The translations under genes and the position numbers were made by a program. From Paraconexibacter algicola (GTDB lineage: Bacteria > Actinomycetota > Thermoleophilia > Solirubrobacterales > Solirubrobacteraceae): a stretch of 64,000 bases of DNA. A model generated the notes under the pieces. That model was not told where the DNA came from. It searched no databases and was given only the letters and a program-made list of their open reading frames with translations. Position 1 is the first letter of the stretch, and every line of letters starts with the position of its first letter. Where the stretch lies: assembly GCF_003044185.1 (NCBI RefSeq), contig NZ_PYYB01000001.1, forward strand, positions 2,314,978 through 2,378,977, read 5' to 3'. Shown in pieces: positions 17,257-25,531 of the stretch.

Positions 17257-17715
17257 ATGAGCGTCGAGGAGCTGCAGGCCCGCGTCGGGGAGACGTTCGG
17301 CCCGACCGCGTGGCGGACCGTCGACCAGGACATGGTCGACACGTTCGCGACGCTCAGCGGCGACCGGCAGTGGATCCACACCGACGTCGAGCGGGCGGCG
17401 CGCGAGAGCCCGTTCGGGACGACGATCGCGCACGGCAACCTGACGCTGTCGATGATCGACGGGTTCCGCGACGAGCTCGTCGGCCTCGACGGCTTCGAGC
17501 TGGGGGTGAACCTCGGCTACGACCGGGTGCGGTTCCCGTCCCCGGTCCCGGTCGGGGCGCGGGTCCGCGCGGTGCTCGAGCTCGCGGCGGTCAGCGACCG
17601 CGGCGACGGCTGGTGGCAGGTCGTGCAGCGGTTCACGGTCGAGGTCGAGGGTGGCACCCGGCCCGCCTGCGTCGCGGACTCGGTCATCCGCGTGCGCCCG
17701 CGCACCGACGCCTGA
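17257..17715 (+). CDS. MaoC-like (R)-specific enoyl-CoA hydratase
   Basis: This 152-residue hot-dog-fold protein has the MaoC hydratase motif around residues 30-62: FATLSGDRQWIHTDVERA...FGTTIAHGNLTLSM, with Asp and His as catalytic residues. The hydratase 2 motif is complete, so (R)-specific hydration of enoyl-CoA esters in beta-oxidation or PHA-type metabolism is likely. A GTG three bases upstream is an alternative start. It is convergent with the secreted protein gene at 17726. Confidence 0.87.
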   Translation: MSVEELQARVGETFGPTAWRTVDQDMVDTFATLSGDRQWIHTDVERAARESPFGTTIAHGNLTLSMIDGFRDELVGLDGFELGVNLGYDRVRFPSPVPVGARVRAVLELAAVSDRGDGWWQVVQRFTVEVEGGTRPACVADSVIRVRPRTDA

Positions 17716-17725
17716 GCGGCCGCGC

Positions 17726-19291
17726 TCAGCGCACCGTGACGCGACCGCCCTCGGGCTGCCAGCCCCAGAGCGTCTGCCAGTCCGGGTCGAAGACCCCGAC
17801 CTTGACGCGCCACGTCCCGGTCCGGGCGGTGCGCGGGATGCGGAACGTCGCGACGTAGCGGCGCGCGATCCTCCCGCGCAGGCGCTGCGCGCGGAAGGCG
17901 TGCTGGCGCAGCGGCGTGCGGCCGCCCGGCTGGTAGAGCTGCGCGACGACCGTCGTCAGCGCGGTCGAGGAGGCGGTCACGCGGACGTCGACCTTCAGGG
18001 TGCGCCCGCGGCGGACGGTGCGCACGCGCGGGGCGGACCGGATCCGCAGCCGCGGTCGGCTCGTGCGGACCGGCGTGGCGGCCGACGGCCGCCCGGTGGC
18101 GCCGGGCAGCGGGGTCGCGCCGCGCTGCACGTAGCCACGCGCGAGCCGCGCGAACACGCCGCCGTCGTCCGGTCGCCCGTCGCCGTCGTCGTCGCAGGCG
18201 CACGTGGCGTCCGAGAACGCCTTGCCGAAGAGGATCGCCAGGACGCCGGCGTCGAGATACTGGCGGCGGCGCTCCCCGCCGCCGGGCCCGAGCAGCCACT
18301 CGACGCGGTTGTCCCGGTAGCGGCCCGGCGTGTCGTCCAGCGTCGAGTTGCCCAGGGGCGTCTGCCACAGCACGGTCCGCAGCCCGGTGGCGGCGCCGAC
18401 GTGCCCGATGAAGCGCGCGTGGCGGCGGAAGTCCGCGTCGGTCCAGACGCTCGCGCCCCCGTCGCCGTCGCGGACCCGGCGGTAGCCGTTGTCGCGGTCG
18501 GCGAACTCGGCGAACAGGAGGTCCCAGCGGGCGCCGAGCCGGCGCAGGAAGGTCGAGGACTTCGCGGCGAGCTCGTCGACGCGCGGGTCGGAGGAGTCGC
18601 TGGCGGTGACGTCGTCGCCGCTGCCCCACACGGACAGGTGGTAGCCGAGCAGCACGTTGCGGGCGTAGCGGTCGCGCAGCCGCACGACGGCCTGCGCGAG
18701 GCCCGCAGCGGTGTCGGGCAGGCCGCGCAGCTCCGCGAGGCCCGTGCGGCCCACGGCGACGGTGACGGTCGTCGGGTCGTCGTCGCGCGCGTCGCGCTGC
18801 AGGTAGCCCCACAGGTCGGGCTCGACGTGCAGGACGGTCCGGGCCCCGGTCGAGCCCATCCGCTGCAGCGCGAGCCGCAGGTCGGTGAACCACGAGCGCA
18901 TGGTGGTGGTGCTGCCCCAGTTGGCGCGGAAGCCCGCGACCTCCTCCATGTCGCGCCCGGGCCGCGTCTCGCGCAGCTGGTAGAGGCTGAAGACGGGCGT
19001 CATGCCGTGGTCGACGCTGTCGGCGATGAACGCGGGGACGAACGAGCCGTCCCCCTTCGTCCACGACGTCCAGCCGCTGCCGGTGTTCGCGCCGCCGGAG
19101 AGGTAGTGGTAGCGCAGCCCCAGCGGCGCCAGGTCGCGCAGTGCGCCCGCGCCACCTTCGGCGTCGCGCATCCCGAGCTGCAACGTGGCGTACGGCCACC
19201 CTCCCGGCACGGGGGCCTGCGCGGCGCGGGCGGGCGCCGCGCCGAGCGCGAGCAGGCAGAGGAGCAGGAGCAGTGCGGGGAAGCGGACCAT
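17726..19291 (-). CDS. Secreted protein with glycoside-hydrolase-like core and Ca-loop motif
   Basis: This 521-residue protein starts at the ATG at 19291, directly opening a signal peptide (FPALLLLLCLLALGAAPARA). Residues 25-400 contain TIM-barrel-like segments (YHYLSGGANTGSGW, VLHVEPDLWGYLQ, LLGYHLSVWGSGDD, DLLFAEFADRDNGYRR, TVLWQTPLGN). A Cys-flanked DDDGDGRPDDGG segment looks like a calcium-binding D-x-D-x-D-G loop. The last 120 residues are a beta-sandwich (RTLKVDVRVTASS...RTGTWRVKVGV). I recognise no named family; an exported glycosidase or cell-surface enzyme is inference. Confidence 0.65.
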   Translation of the reverse strand: MVRFPALLLLLCLLALGAAPARAAQAPVPGGWPYATLQLGMRDAEGGAGALRDLAPLGLRYHYLSGGANTGSGWTSWTKGDGSFVPAFIADSVDHGMTPVFSLYQLRETRPGRDMEEVAGFRANWGSTTTMRSWFTDLRLALQRMGSTGARTVLHVEPDLWGYLQRDARDDDPTTVTVAVGRTGLAELRGLPDTAAGLAQAVVRLRDRYARNVLLGYHLSVWGSGDDVTASDSSDPRVDELAAKSSTFLRRLGARWDLLFAEFADRDNGYRRVRDGDGGASVWTDADFRRHARFIGHVGAATGLRTVLWQTPLGNSTLDDTPGRYRDNRVEWLLGPGGGERRRQYLDAGVLAILFGKAFSDATCACDDDGDGRPDDGGVFARLARGYVQRGATPLPGATGRPSAATPVRTSRPRLRIRSAPRVRTVRRGRTLKVDVRVTASSTALTTVVAQLYQPGGRTPLRQHAFRAQRLRGRIARRYVATFRIPRTARTGTWRVKVGVFDPDWQTLWGWQPEGGRVTVR

Positions 19292-19305
19292 CGACGCCGG
19301 GTACT

Positions 19306-19334
19306 TGTATCGGCACGGGACACCCGCTGCGCAA
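19306..19334 (-). promoter_or_regulatory. Candidate promoter of the secreted protein gene
   Basis: On the minus strand TTGCGC (19334-19329) and GATACA (19311-19306) are separated by 17 bases. This is a partial match to the -35/-10 consensus in an otherwise GC-rich gap, and it places transcription a few bases before the ATG at 19291. The matches are imperfect. Confidence 0.35.
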
Positions 19335-19405
19335 GTCCCTGTCGTGTGACCACGACGCACCCCGGGTAGCCCGGCGGGCAGAATCCAGGTCGGTCGCACT
19401 CAAGC

Positions 19406-19426
19406 TTCGGCACCCACGGTGCCGAA
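19406..19426. promoter_or_regulatory. Perfect 9-bp inverted repeat touching the ribosome binding site
   Basis: TTCGGCACC and GGTGCCGAA flank a 3-base loop. The right arm ends at 19426, directly against the strong AAAGGGGGG Shine-Dalgarno of the hydrolase at 19436. It could be an operator or an RNA hairpin limiting ribosome access. Confidence 0.5.
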
Positions 19427-19435
19427 AGGGGGGTC

Positions 19436-20314
19436 ATGTCGGGTCAGCAGCAGGAGCGTCAGATGACGATCGAGGAGGTGCGCCTCTCCGGAGGGCGCCG
19501 CCTGCGGGTCCGCCGCTGGGGCGGCACGGGCCGCCCGCTCGTCCTCCTGCACGGCCTGCTGGACGACAGCGAGGGCTGGAATCAGCTCGCGCGGGACACG
19601 CACCGGCCCTGCGTGGCGATCGACCTGCCGGGCTTCGGCGGCTCGGACCTCCCGACGCGCCCGCGGATCAGCGGCTACGCGGAGGCGGTCGTCGAGGGGA
19701 TGGAGCAGCTCGACGTGGGCGGCTGCACGCTCGTCGGTCACTCGCTCGGCGGCGCGGTCGCCACCGCGGTGGCGGAGCGCAGCCACGACGTCCACGCACT
19801 GGCGCTGCTGGCGCCGGCCGGCTACGGCCGCATCTACCTCAGCGAGCTCGTGACGCTCCCCTTCGTCCGTCAGGCCGCCGAGGCGGCGCTGCCGCTCGCG
19901 CTGGTCAACCCGCTGACCGTCACCGCCGCGTACACCACCTTCGTCGCCCACCACCGCCTGCCGTCGAAGGACCTGATGGACCGCGTGCGTCGCCGCGCGT
20001 TCAAGTCGGGGCCGGGCGTGAGCACCGCGTGCGAGGCGATCGCGGCCGCGGGCCGGTCGGAGAACGGCTTCCCGAAGCGCCCGGTGAAGTTCGCCGGACC
20101 GGTCGCGGCGCTGTGGGGCCAGCACGACGCGCTCGTGCCGCCCGCGCACGCGTACGCGCTCCAGCGCGCGCTCCCGCAGGCGCACGTGGAGATCTGGAAG
20201 GGCATGGGCCACCACCCGCAGCGCGAGCGGCCCGCCGACCTCGCGCGCTACATCGAGCGGCACGCCGCCCGGGGCCGCAAGGCCGCGCGCTCGCGGCACC
20301 TGCGCGCGGCCTGA
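19436..20314 (+). CDS. Alpha/beta fold hydrolase
   Basis: This 292-residue protein has the alpha/beta hydrolase layout: PLVLLHGLLDD (oxyanion), AIDLPGFGGSD, the nucleophile elbow LVGHSLGGAVA (Ser), VAALWGQHDALVPP (Asp) and KGMGHHPQRERP (His). All members of the catalytic triad are visible. The C-terminus is very basic (ARGRKAARSRHLRAA). The ATG follows a strong AAAGGGGGG Shine-Dalgarno. The substrate is unknown; meta-cleavage-product hydrolases and haloperoxidase-like esterases share this pattern. Confidence 0.85.
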   Translation: MSGQQQERQMTIEEVRLSGGRRLRVRRWGGTGRPLVLLHGLLDDSEGWNQLARDTHRPCVAIDLPGFGGSDLPTRPRISGYAEAVVEGMEQLDVGGCTLVGHSLGGAVATAVAERSHDVHALALLAPAGYGRIYLSELVTLPFVRQAAEAALPLALVNPLTVTAAYTTFVAHHRLPSKDLMDRVRRRAFKSGPGVSTACEAIAAAGRSENGFPKRPVKFAGPVAALWGQHDALVPPAHAYALQRALPQAHVEIWKGMGHHPQRERPADLARYIERHAARGRKAARSRHLRAA

Positions 20315-20433
20315 GCCGCGCGTCGTCCCGCCCGCTGCCGGGTACTCTTCGCCCTGCGTCGAGCGCGACGCGTCCCACCCCGTCGTCGCGCCCGGCCGCC
20401 CGTCCCACGATCCCGCCCCCGGAGGCGCCCGTC

Positions 20434-21273
20434 ATGCCCCGTCCACGGATGGTCTGCGCCGCGACCGCGTGCGCCGCGCTGCTCGCCCTGCCCACCGCCG
20501 CGTCGGGTGCCACGACCGTCCGTGGCACCGTCGTGGGGGAGCCCACGGTCCGCGGCACCACGGCCACGGTGCCGGTGCTGGTCGGGGAGACGGGCCGCCG
20601 CGCCCTGCGCGTCGCCACGCCGCTCGTGCGCGTGCGCGTGCCGCAGGCGCGCGGCATCCGCGCGAGCACCGGGGTCCTGAAGCCCGGGGGACTGCGGATC
20701 GGGGACCGCGTGCGCGCCGCGCTCGGCCGCGTCCGCGACGGGCGCGCCTCGACCGCGGTGCTGCGCGTGACCGCCCGCGGCGGCACCGCGTCCTTCGACC
20801 GCCTCGACGCGTCCCGCAGCCGCGCGCGCAGCCAGGCGCAGGCCGCCGCCGACGCGGTCGCGCGGCTCGACGCCACGGCCTCCGGGGTCGTCGGCGCCCC
20901 CGCGGAGACCCCGGCGCAGCTGCGTCGCTTCCTGCTCGACCTGCGCTACGACCTCAACGTCCTCGTCGCCGACCTGCGCGCCAGCGGGCAGCAGACCGCC
21001 GACGCCGTCGCCCGGATCGAGCGCGAGCGGCCCGCCGACGCGCGCCGGCGTGCCGCCGTCGAGCGCCGCCAGCGCCCGCTGCTGGACGCCCTGCGCCGCT
21101 CGCAGGGCGACCTCGACCGGACCCGCACCGCGCTCGAGGACGCCGTCACGCGGCTCGACGAGGCGATCCTCGACGTCGGCGGCGTCAGCGCCCCGTCGCT
21201 GCCGGTCGGCACGGTCGGGACGGTCAGCGACCTCGTCCAGGGGATCCTCGCGATCATCGGCCTGGACGGGTAG
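20434..21273 (+). CDS. Exported helical protein of unknown function
   Basis: This 279-residue protein has a signal peptide (MVCAATACAALLALPTAASGA). A short beta-rich region (GTVVGEPTVRGTTATVPVLVGE...LRIGDRVRAALGRVRDGRAS) looks like an OB-like or DUF5666-type fold. A long helical, probably coiled-coil region (about residues 120-250, rich in Arg, Ala and Asp) and a hydrophobic C-terminus (TVSDLVQGILAIIGLDG) follow. GGAGG at 20421 gives a good Shine-Dalgarno. I do not recognise a family; a periplasmic structural or adaptor role is speculative. Confidence 0.6.
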   Translation: MPRPRMVCAATACAALLALPTAASGATTVRGTVVGEPTVRGTTATVPVLVGETGRRALRVATPLVRVRVPQARGIRASTGVLKPGGLRIGDRVRAALGRVRDGRASTAVLRVTARGGTASFDRLDASRSRARSQAQAAADAVARLDATASGVVGAPAETPAQLRRFLLDLRYDLNVLVADLRASGQQTADAVARIERERPADARRRAAVERRQRPLLDALRRSQGDLDRTRTALEDAVTRLDEAILDVGGVSAPSLPVGTVGTVSDLVQGILAIIGLDG

Positions 21274-21290
21274 CCGCTAGCCTCGCGGGC

Positions 21291-22079
21291 ATGAAGCTCG
21301 CGACGTTCGTGCCGCCCGGCGGCGACCCGTTGGCCGGGGAGGTCCGCGGCGAGGAGGTCATCGCCTTCGACGACGGCACCACGGTGCTGGACCGGCTCGC
21401 CAGCGGGGACCGCACCCCCGCCGCCGGTGCCGCGTTCCCGCTCGCGCAGGTGACCCTGCTGGCCCCGCACCGGCCGCGGATCCTGTTCGGGATCGGGCTG
21501 AACTACCGCGCCCACGCGGAGGAGCAGGGCCTGCAGACCCCGGAGTTCCCGATCGTCTTCACGATGTCGCCGTCGAGCGCCGCGAACCCGTCGGACACCG
21601 TGGTGTGCCCGTCGGTCGTGCGGCGGCTCGACTACGAGGGCGAGCTCGCGATCGTCATGGGCGCCGACGGCGTCGTGGCCGGCTACGCGGTCGCCGACGA
21701 CGTCAGCGCGCGCGACCTGCAGCGCCGTGAGCCGCAGTGGACGCGCGCCAAGGGGTTCGACGGCGCGTGCCCGTTCGGGCCGTGGGTGACGACGGCCGAC
21801 GAGATCCCGGACCCGGGCGCGCTGCGGCTGCGGACCTGGGTCAACGGCGACCTGCGGCAGGACACGAGCACCGACGACCTCGTCTTCGACGTCCCGACGC
21901 TCGTGGCGTTCCTGCAGGAGACCAACACGCTCGAACCGGGGGACCTGATCCTCACGGGCACGCCGAGCGGCGTGGGCTCGGCGATGGACCCGCGCGTCTT
22001 CCTCGCCGACGGCGACGTCGTGCGGATCGAGATCGAGGGGCTCGGCGCGATCGAGCACCCCGTCGCCGTCCCGGGCTGA
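21291..22079 (+). CDS. Fumarylacetoacetate hydrolase family protein
   Basis: This 262-residue protein has the FAH-domain signatures ILFGIGLNYRAHAEE, VVRRLDYEGELAIVMG (metal-binding Glu residues), YAVADDVSARDLQRREPQWTRAKGFD and LILTGTPSGVGSAMDP. Members hydrolyse C-C bonds or decarboxylate/isomerise catechol meta-cleavage products (HpaG-like, 2-hydroxyhepta-2,4-diene-1,7-dioate isomerase), or act as oxaloacetate decarboxylases. No pathway neighbours fix the substrate. The start ATG at 21291 comes 17 bases after the previous stop. Confidence 0.87.
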   Translation: MKLATFVPPGGDPLAGEVRGEEVIAFDDGTTVLDRLASGDRTPAAGAAFPLAQVTLLAPHRPRILFGIGLNYRAHAEEQGLQTPEFPIVFTMSPSSAANPSDTVVCPSVVRRLDYEGELAIVMGADGVVAGYAVADDVSARDLQRREPQWTRAKGFDGACPFGPWVTTADEIPDPGALRLRTWVNGDLRQDTSTDDLVFDVPTLVAFLQETNTLEPGDLILTGTPSGVGSAMDPRVFLADGDVVRIEIEGLGAIEHPVAVPG

Positions 22080-22090
22080 CCGGGACGGGC

Positions 22091-22113
22091 GCGCCCCGGA
22101 CGTCCCGGGGCGC
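22091..22113. terminator. Bidirectional hairpin between FAH and clpP
   Basis: GCGCCCCGG (22091-22099) and CCGGGGCGC (22105-22113) pair perfectly around a 5-base loop. The hairpin sits between two convergent stop codons, where a shared terminator is expected. There is no T-run. Confidence 0.6.
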
Positions 22114-22122
22114 CCGGCGGGG

Positions 22123-22707
22123 TCAGTGCTGGGAGATGACCCGGTCGATGAGGCCGTAGTCCTTGGCCTCCTCGGGCTTGAAGAAGCGGTCGCGCTCCAT
22201 GTCCTCGTGGATGCGCTCGAGGCTCTGGCCGGTGTGCTTGACGTAGATCTCCTCGAGTCGCGCGCGCGTCTTGAGGATCTCCTTGGCGTGGATCTCGATG
22301 TCGGAGGCCTGGCCCTCGTAGCCCGGGGAGGACGGCTGGTGGATGAGGATGCGGCTGTTGGGCAGCGACATCCGCTTGCCGGCCGCGCCGCCCATCAGCA
22401 GCAGGGAGCCCATCGACATCGCGATGCCGCAGCAGATCGTGGCGACCTGCGGCTTGATGAACTGCATCGTGTCGTAGATCGCGAGGCCCGCCGACACCGA
22501 CCCGCCGGGCGAGTTGATGTACAGCGAGATGTCCTTGTCGGGGTCCGAGGACTCCAGGTGCAGGAGCTGCGCGACGATGAGGTTCGCGATCTGGTCGTCG
22601 ACCTGCTGTCCGAGGAAGATGATCCGCTCGTTGAGCAGCCGGGAGAAGATGTCGTACTCGCGCTCGCCTCGGGCGGAGCGCTCGACCACCGTGGGTACCA
22701 GAGGCAT
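22123..22707 (-). CDS. clpP: ATP-dependent Clp protease proteolytic subunit
   Basis: This 194-residue protein is full length for ClpP. The catalytic triad can be placed at Ser98 ([10 protein letters not shown]), His123 (RILIHQPSS) and Asp at about 173 (ERDRFF). [16 protein letters not shown] and the [15 protein letters not shown]-terminus are typical. The Ser motif reads GIAMSMGS instead of the common GxAASMGA. It stands alone; no clpX or tig is adjacent in this window. Substrate delivery may include Aat-modified N-degrons (inference). Confidence 0.95.
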   Translation of the reverse strand: MPLVPTVVERSARGEREYDIFSRLLNERIIFLGQQVDDQIANLIVAQLLHLESSDPDKDISLYINSPGGSVSAGLAIYDTMQFIKPQVATICCGIAMSMGSLLLMGGAAGKRMSLPNSRILIHQPSSPGYEGQASDIEIHAKEILKTRARLEEIYVKHTGQSLERIHEDMERDRFFKPEEAKDYGLIDRVISQH

Positions 22708-22756
22708 ACCGGCACCCTAGATCATCGGGTCGGCCGGTCCGCGGGCGGGCCCGGGT

Positions 22757-23398
22757 TCAGGCGCCGAGCAGCGCGGCGGCGTGCTGCGTCCAGCCCGCCG
22801 AGAGCCGCTCGAGCTCCATGCCGCGGTCGTCGCGCTGGTGCATCATGAACCCGGCCGAGACGGAGGCCAGCAGCACGTCGGCGTGGTAGTCGGCGTCGAG
22901 CGCGGGGGCGGCGGCGCGCAGCAACAGCGTGAGGTGCGTGCGGTAGACCTGGTAGGGCGCGCTGCGCATCCGCATGGCGGGGTCGTGGCTGGCCTCGACC
23001 GCGGCGAGCAGCTCGGCGTAGCCCTGCAGCTCGCGCAGGTAGGCGGGCCCGAAGGCGAGCAGGCGCTCGGCGGGCGGCGCGCCCGGCCCGAGCGGTGGCT
23101 CGCCGCGGATGAGCTCCTCCTGGAACGCGGCCTCGCGGTCGCTGAGCAGGGCGCGCAGCAGCCCCGCGCGGTCGCCGAAGCGGCGGAACAGGGTGCCCTT
23201 GCCGACACCGGCGGCGGCGGCGATGCGGTCCATCGAGACGGCCGCGGCGCCCTCGCGGGCGACGAGCTGCTCGGCCGCGGCGAGGATCCGCCGCCGGTTG
23301 CGGGCGGCGTCGCAGCGCTCGCGGACCTCGCCCCCGGCGAGGGGCAGGTCGCGCTCGTCGCGCAGGGGCAGCGGGGTGACGACGGGGAGGTCGGACAT
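22757..23398 (-). CDS. TetR family repressor of the divergent YceI/FMN-reductase unit
   Basis: This 213-residue protein has a TetR helix-turn-helix at about residues 30-78 (RNRRRILAAAEQLVAREGAAAVSMDRIAAAAGVGKGTLFRRFGDRAGLLRALL). A ligand domain with HDPAMRMRSAPYQVYRTHL follows. I start at ATG 23398; a GTG at 23407 is possible. The intergenic region to YceI carries two near-identical 16-bp palindromes, one inside a readable promoter, so repression of the divergent genes and of itself is likely. Confidence 0.85.
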   Translation of the reverse strand: MSDLPVVTPLPLRDERDLPLAGGEVRERCDAARNRRRILAAAEQLVAREGAAAVSMDRIAAAAGVGKGTLFRRFGDRAGLLRALLSDREAAFQEELIRGEPPLGPGAPPAERLLAFGPAYLRELQGYAELLAAVEASHDPAMRMRSAPYQVYRTHLTLLLRAAAPALDADYHADVLLASVSAGFMMHQRDDRGMELERLSAGWTQHAAALLGA

Positions 23399-23427
23399 GG
23401 GCTTCACAGCTCCTTCACCGCAGGAGC

Positions 23428-23482
23428 TTGACAAACGGACTGCGGTCCGCCTACTCTACCGCAAGAACGGACCACGGTCCAC
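23428..23482 (+). promoter_or_regulatory. Promoter with two TetR-type operator palindromes
   Basis: TTGACA (23428-23433) is followed 18 bases later by TACTCT (23452-23457). The palindrome ACGGACTGCGGTCCGC (23435-23450) fills the spacer. A second copy, ACGGACCACGGTCCAC, lies at 23467-23482. Their centres are 32 bp apart, about three helical turns, so two dimers could bind one DNA face and block the YceI promoter. Confidence 0.75.
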
Positions 23483-23521
23483 TTCCTGAAACCCCGTCTG
23501 AGCCCCCGAGAGGAACCCCCA

Positions 23522-24052
23522 ATGAGCACCGCCACCACCCCCATCACCGGCACCTGGACGATCGACGCCGTCCACTCGTCCGTCGGCTTCTCCGTGAAGC
23601 ACATCGTCAGCCGGTTCCGGGCCGGCTTCGAGCAGGTCGAGGGCAGCTTCGACGCCGACGCGGGCGTCCTCGTCGGCCGCGCGCCGGTCGAGTCCATCGA
23701 CGTCACCCAGCCGGACTTCCGCGGCCACCTGCTGTCGCCCGACTTCTTCGACGTCGCCAACCACCCGACGATCGACTTCGTCTCCCGCGAGCTGACCCTC
23801 TCGCCCGACGGCACCGCGACCGCCACCGGCGAGCTCACGCTCCTGGGCGTCACGAAGCCCGTCGTCGCGACCGGCGAGTACACCGAGACCACCGAGGGCC
23901 CGGCCGGCACGATCTTCGGCCTCGAGCTCGAGGCCAAGGTCGACCGCCACGACTTCGGCCTCAGCTGGAACATGGAGGCGCCCGGCGGCCGCAAGGTCGT
24001 CGGCGACGAGGTCACGATCACGGTCTCCCTCGAGCTGCTCCAGCAGGCCTAG
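23522..24052 (+). CDS. YceI-like lipocalin-fold protein
   Basis: This 176-residue protein is a full YceI domain: TWTIDAVHSSVGFSVKHIVSRFRAGF at the start, SIDVTQPDFRGHLLSPDFFDVANHPTIDF in the middle, GELTLLGVTKPV and a final VDRHDFGLSWN. The fold binds polyprenoid or amphiphilic ligands. No signal peptide is visible, so unlike E. coli YceI it is probably cytoplasmic. GAGAGGAA upstream is a good Shine-Dalgarno. It forms an operon with the FMN reductase two bases downstream. Confidence 0.88.
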   Translation: MSTATTPITGTWTIDAVHSSVGFSVKHIVSRFRAGFEQVEGSFDADAGVLVGRAPVESIDVTQPDFRGHLLSPDFFDVANHPTIDFVSRELTLSPDGTATATGELTLLGVTKPVVATGEYTETTEGPAGTIFGLELEAKVDRHDFGLSWNMEAPGGRKVVGDEVTITVSLELLQQA

Positions 24053-24054
24053 TC

Positions 24055-24612
24055 ATGCGCGTCCTCGGCCTCGCCGGCAGCCTCCGCGCCGGCTCCCACA
24101 GCGCTCGGCTCCTCGCCCTCGCAGGCTCGGCCCTGCCGGCGGGTGCCGAGCTCGTCACCTGGTCGCGGCTCGGCGAGCTGCCGCTCTACGACCCCGACGT
24201 CGACGCCCGCGAGACCCACCCCGTCGTCGAGTCCCTCCGGGACGCGATCCGCGAGGCGGACGCGCTGGTGATCGTCACCCCCGAGTACAACGCGTCGGTC
24301 TCCGGCGTCCTGAAGAACGCGATCGACTGGGCGTCCCGGCCGCGCGCCACCACGGCGCTGCAGTCCAAGCCCGTGGCCGTCGTGTCGCAGAGCCCCGGCC
24401 AGTTCGGCGGGCTCTGGGCCGCCGACGACCTCAAGCGGATCCTCAAGATCACCGGCGCCCGCCCGCTCGAGGAGGCCGTCAGCGTCGCGCAGATCGACAC
24501 GGTCCTGCCCGACGGTGCGCCCGCGCTCCAGGACGAGGAGCTCCACGACGCGCTCGTCGCCCAGCTCGCGGCGCTCGTGGAGGCGGCGCAGACCGCCACC
24601 GTCGCGGCCTGA
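24055..24612 (+). CDS. NADPH-dependent FMN reductase (chromate/quinone reductase-like)
   Basis: This 185-residue flavodoxin-like protein has LAGSLRAGSHSARLLALA (FMN phosphate loop), VIVTPEYNASVSGVLKNAIDWASR (the family signature TPEYN-x-S-x-P-G-x-L-K-N-A-x-D) and VAVVSQSPGQFGGLWA. It reduces FMN, quinones or chromate with NADPH. The ATG is two bases after the YceI stop, so both genes respond to the TetR operator upstream. Adjacent YceI and flavin reductase under one TetR suggest a lipophilic or quinone stress response (inference). Confidence 0.88.
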   Translation: MRVLGLAGSLRAGSHSARLLALAGSALPAGAELVTWSRLGELPLYDPDVDARETHPVVESLRDAIREADALVIVTPEYNASVSGVLKNAIDWASRPRATTALQSKPVAVVSQSPGQFGGLWAADDLKRILKITGARPLEEAVSVAQIDTVLPDGAPALQDEELHDALVAQLAALVEAAQTATVAA

Positions 24613-24650
24613 GCGCCGGCCCACCCTGACGTGGCATCGTGCGGTGCGCC

Positions 24651-25526
24651 GTGAGCGCGCCGCACGACAGCCCGTTCGACCGGGTTCCCCCGGTCACGCT
24701 CGTCCTCTTCGCCGTCTCGTCGATCCAGTTCGGGGCCGCGCTCGCCGCGACCGTCTTCGACGAGATCGGCCCGGGCGGCACGTCGTTCCTGCGGCTCGGC
24801 CTGGCCGCGCTCATCATGGCCGTGATCTGGCGGCCCGATCCACGCCGGCACAGCCGCGAGGAGCTGCGCCTCGTGCTCGTGCTCGGCCTGATGCTCGGCG
24901 GCATGAACTACAGCTTCTACGAGGCGCTCGACCGGATCCCGCTCGGGATCGCGGTCACGATCGAGTTCCTCGGCCCGCTCGGCGTCGCGGTCTGCACGTC
25001 GCGCCGGCGCCTGGACCTCGTGTGGGCAGCGGTGGCGGGCGCCGGGATCGTCCTGCTCGCCCGGCCGGGCGGTGACGGGATCGACCCCGTCGGTCTCGTC
25101 CTCGTGCTGATCGCGGCCGCGTGCTGGGCCGCCTACATCCTCGCCGCGCGCCGCGCGGGCGAGCTCTTCGGCGGTGCGCGCGGCCTCGCGATGGCCATGG
25201 GGGTCGCCTTCCTCGTACCGCTGGTGCCCGGCCTGCACCAGGGCGGCACGCAGCTGCTCGAGCCGGGGTTCCTGCTCATCGGGCTCGGCGTCGCGGTGCT
25301 CTCGAGCGTCATCCCGTACACGCTCGAGACCGAGGCGCTGCGCCGCATCCCGACGAACGTCTTCGGCGTCCTCATGTCGCTCGAGCCGGCCGTCGCGGCC
25401 CTCGCGGGCTTCCTCGTCCTGGACCAGGCGCTCGACGCGGTCGAGCTGTCCGCGATCGCGCTCGTGGTCGCCGCGTCGATCGGCGTGACGCGGACCCGCG
25501 CCGTCCCGATGGCCGCCGAGGGGTAA
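24651..25526 (+). CDS. rhtA: EamA/RhtA-type amino-acid exporter
   Basis: This roughly 291-residue protein has ten hydrophobic segments in two EamA repeats. NYSFYEALDRIPLGIAVTIEFLGPLGVAV is the hallmark of the RhtA (threonine/homoserine exporter) branch, and VFGVLMSLEPAVAALAGFLVLDQ is the second repeat's end. I start at GTG 24651; GTG 24639 is in frame upstream. The substrate assignment follows the family and is not proven. The stop is next to the Shine-Dalgarno of pgsA. Confidence 0.82.
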   Translation: MSAPHDSPFDRVPPVTLVLFAVSSIQFGAALAATVFDEIGPGGTSFLRLGLAALIMAVIWRPDPRRHSREELRLVLVLGLMLGGMNYSFYEALDRIPLGIAVTIEFLGPLGVAVCTSRRRLDLVWAAVAGAGIVLLARPGGDGIDPVGLVLVLIAAACWAAYILAARRAGELFGGARGLAMAMGVAFLVPLVPGLHQGGTQLLEPGFLLIGLGVAVLSSVIPYTLETEALRRIPTNVFGVLMSLEPAVAALAGFLVLDQALDAVELSAIALVVAASIGVTRTRAVPMAAEG

Positions 25527-25531
25527 CCGGG

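Noticed and set aside
14197-17715. A very long open frame on the plus strand across the MFS, Tim44 and PilZ genes
   Set aside because: It is antisense to three well-supported genes, has no recognisable domain before the MaoC part, and long open frames on the wrong strand are expected at this GC content. Only 17257-17715 is real.
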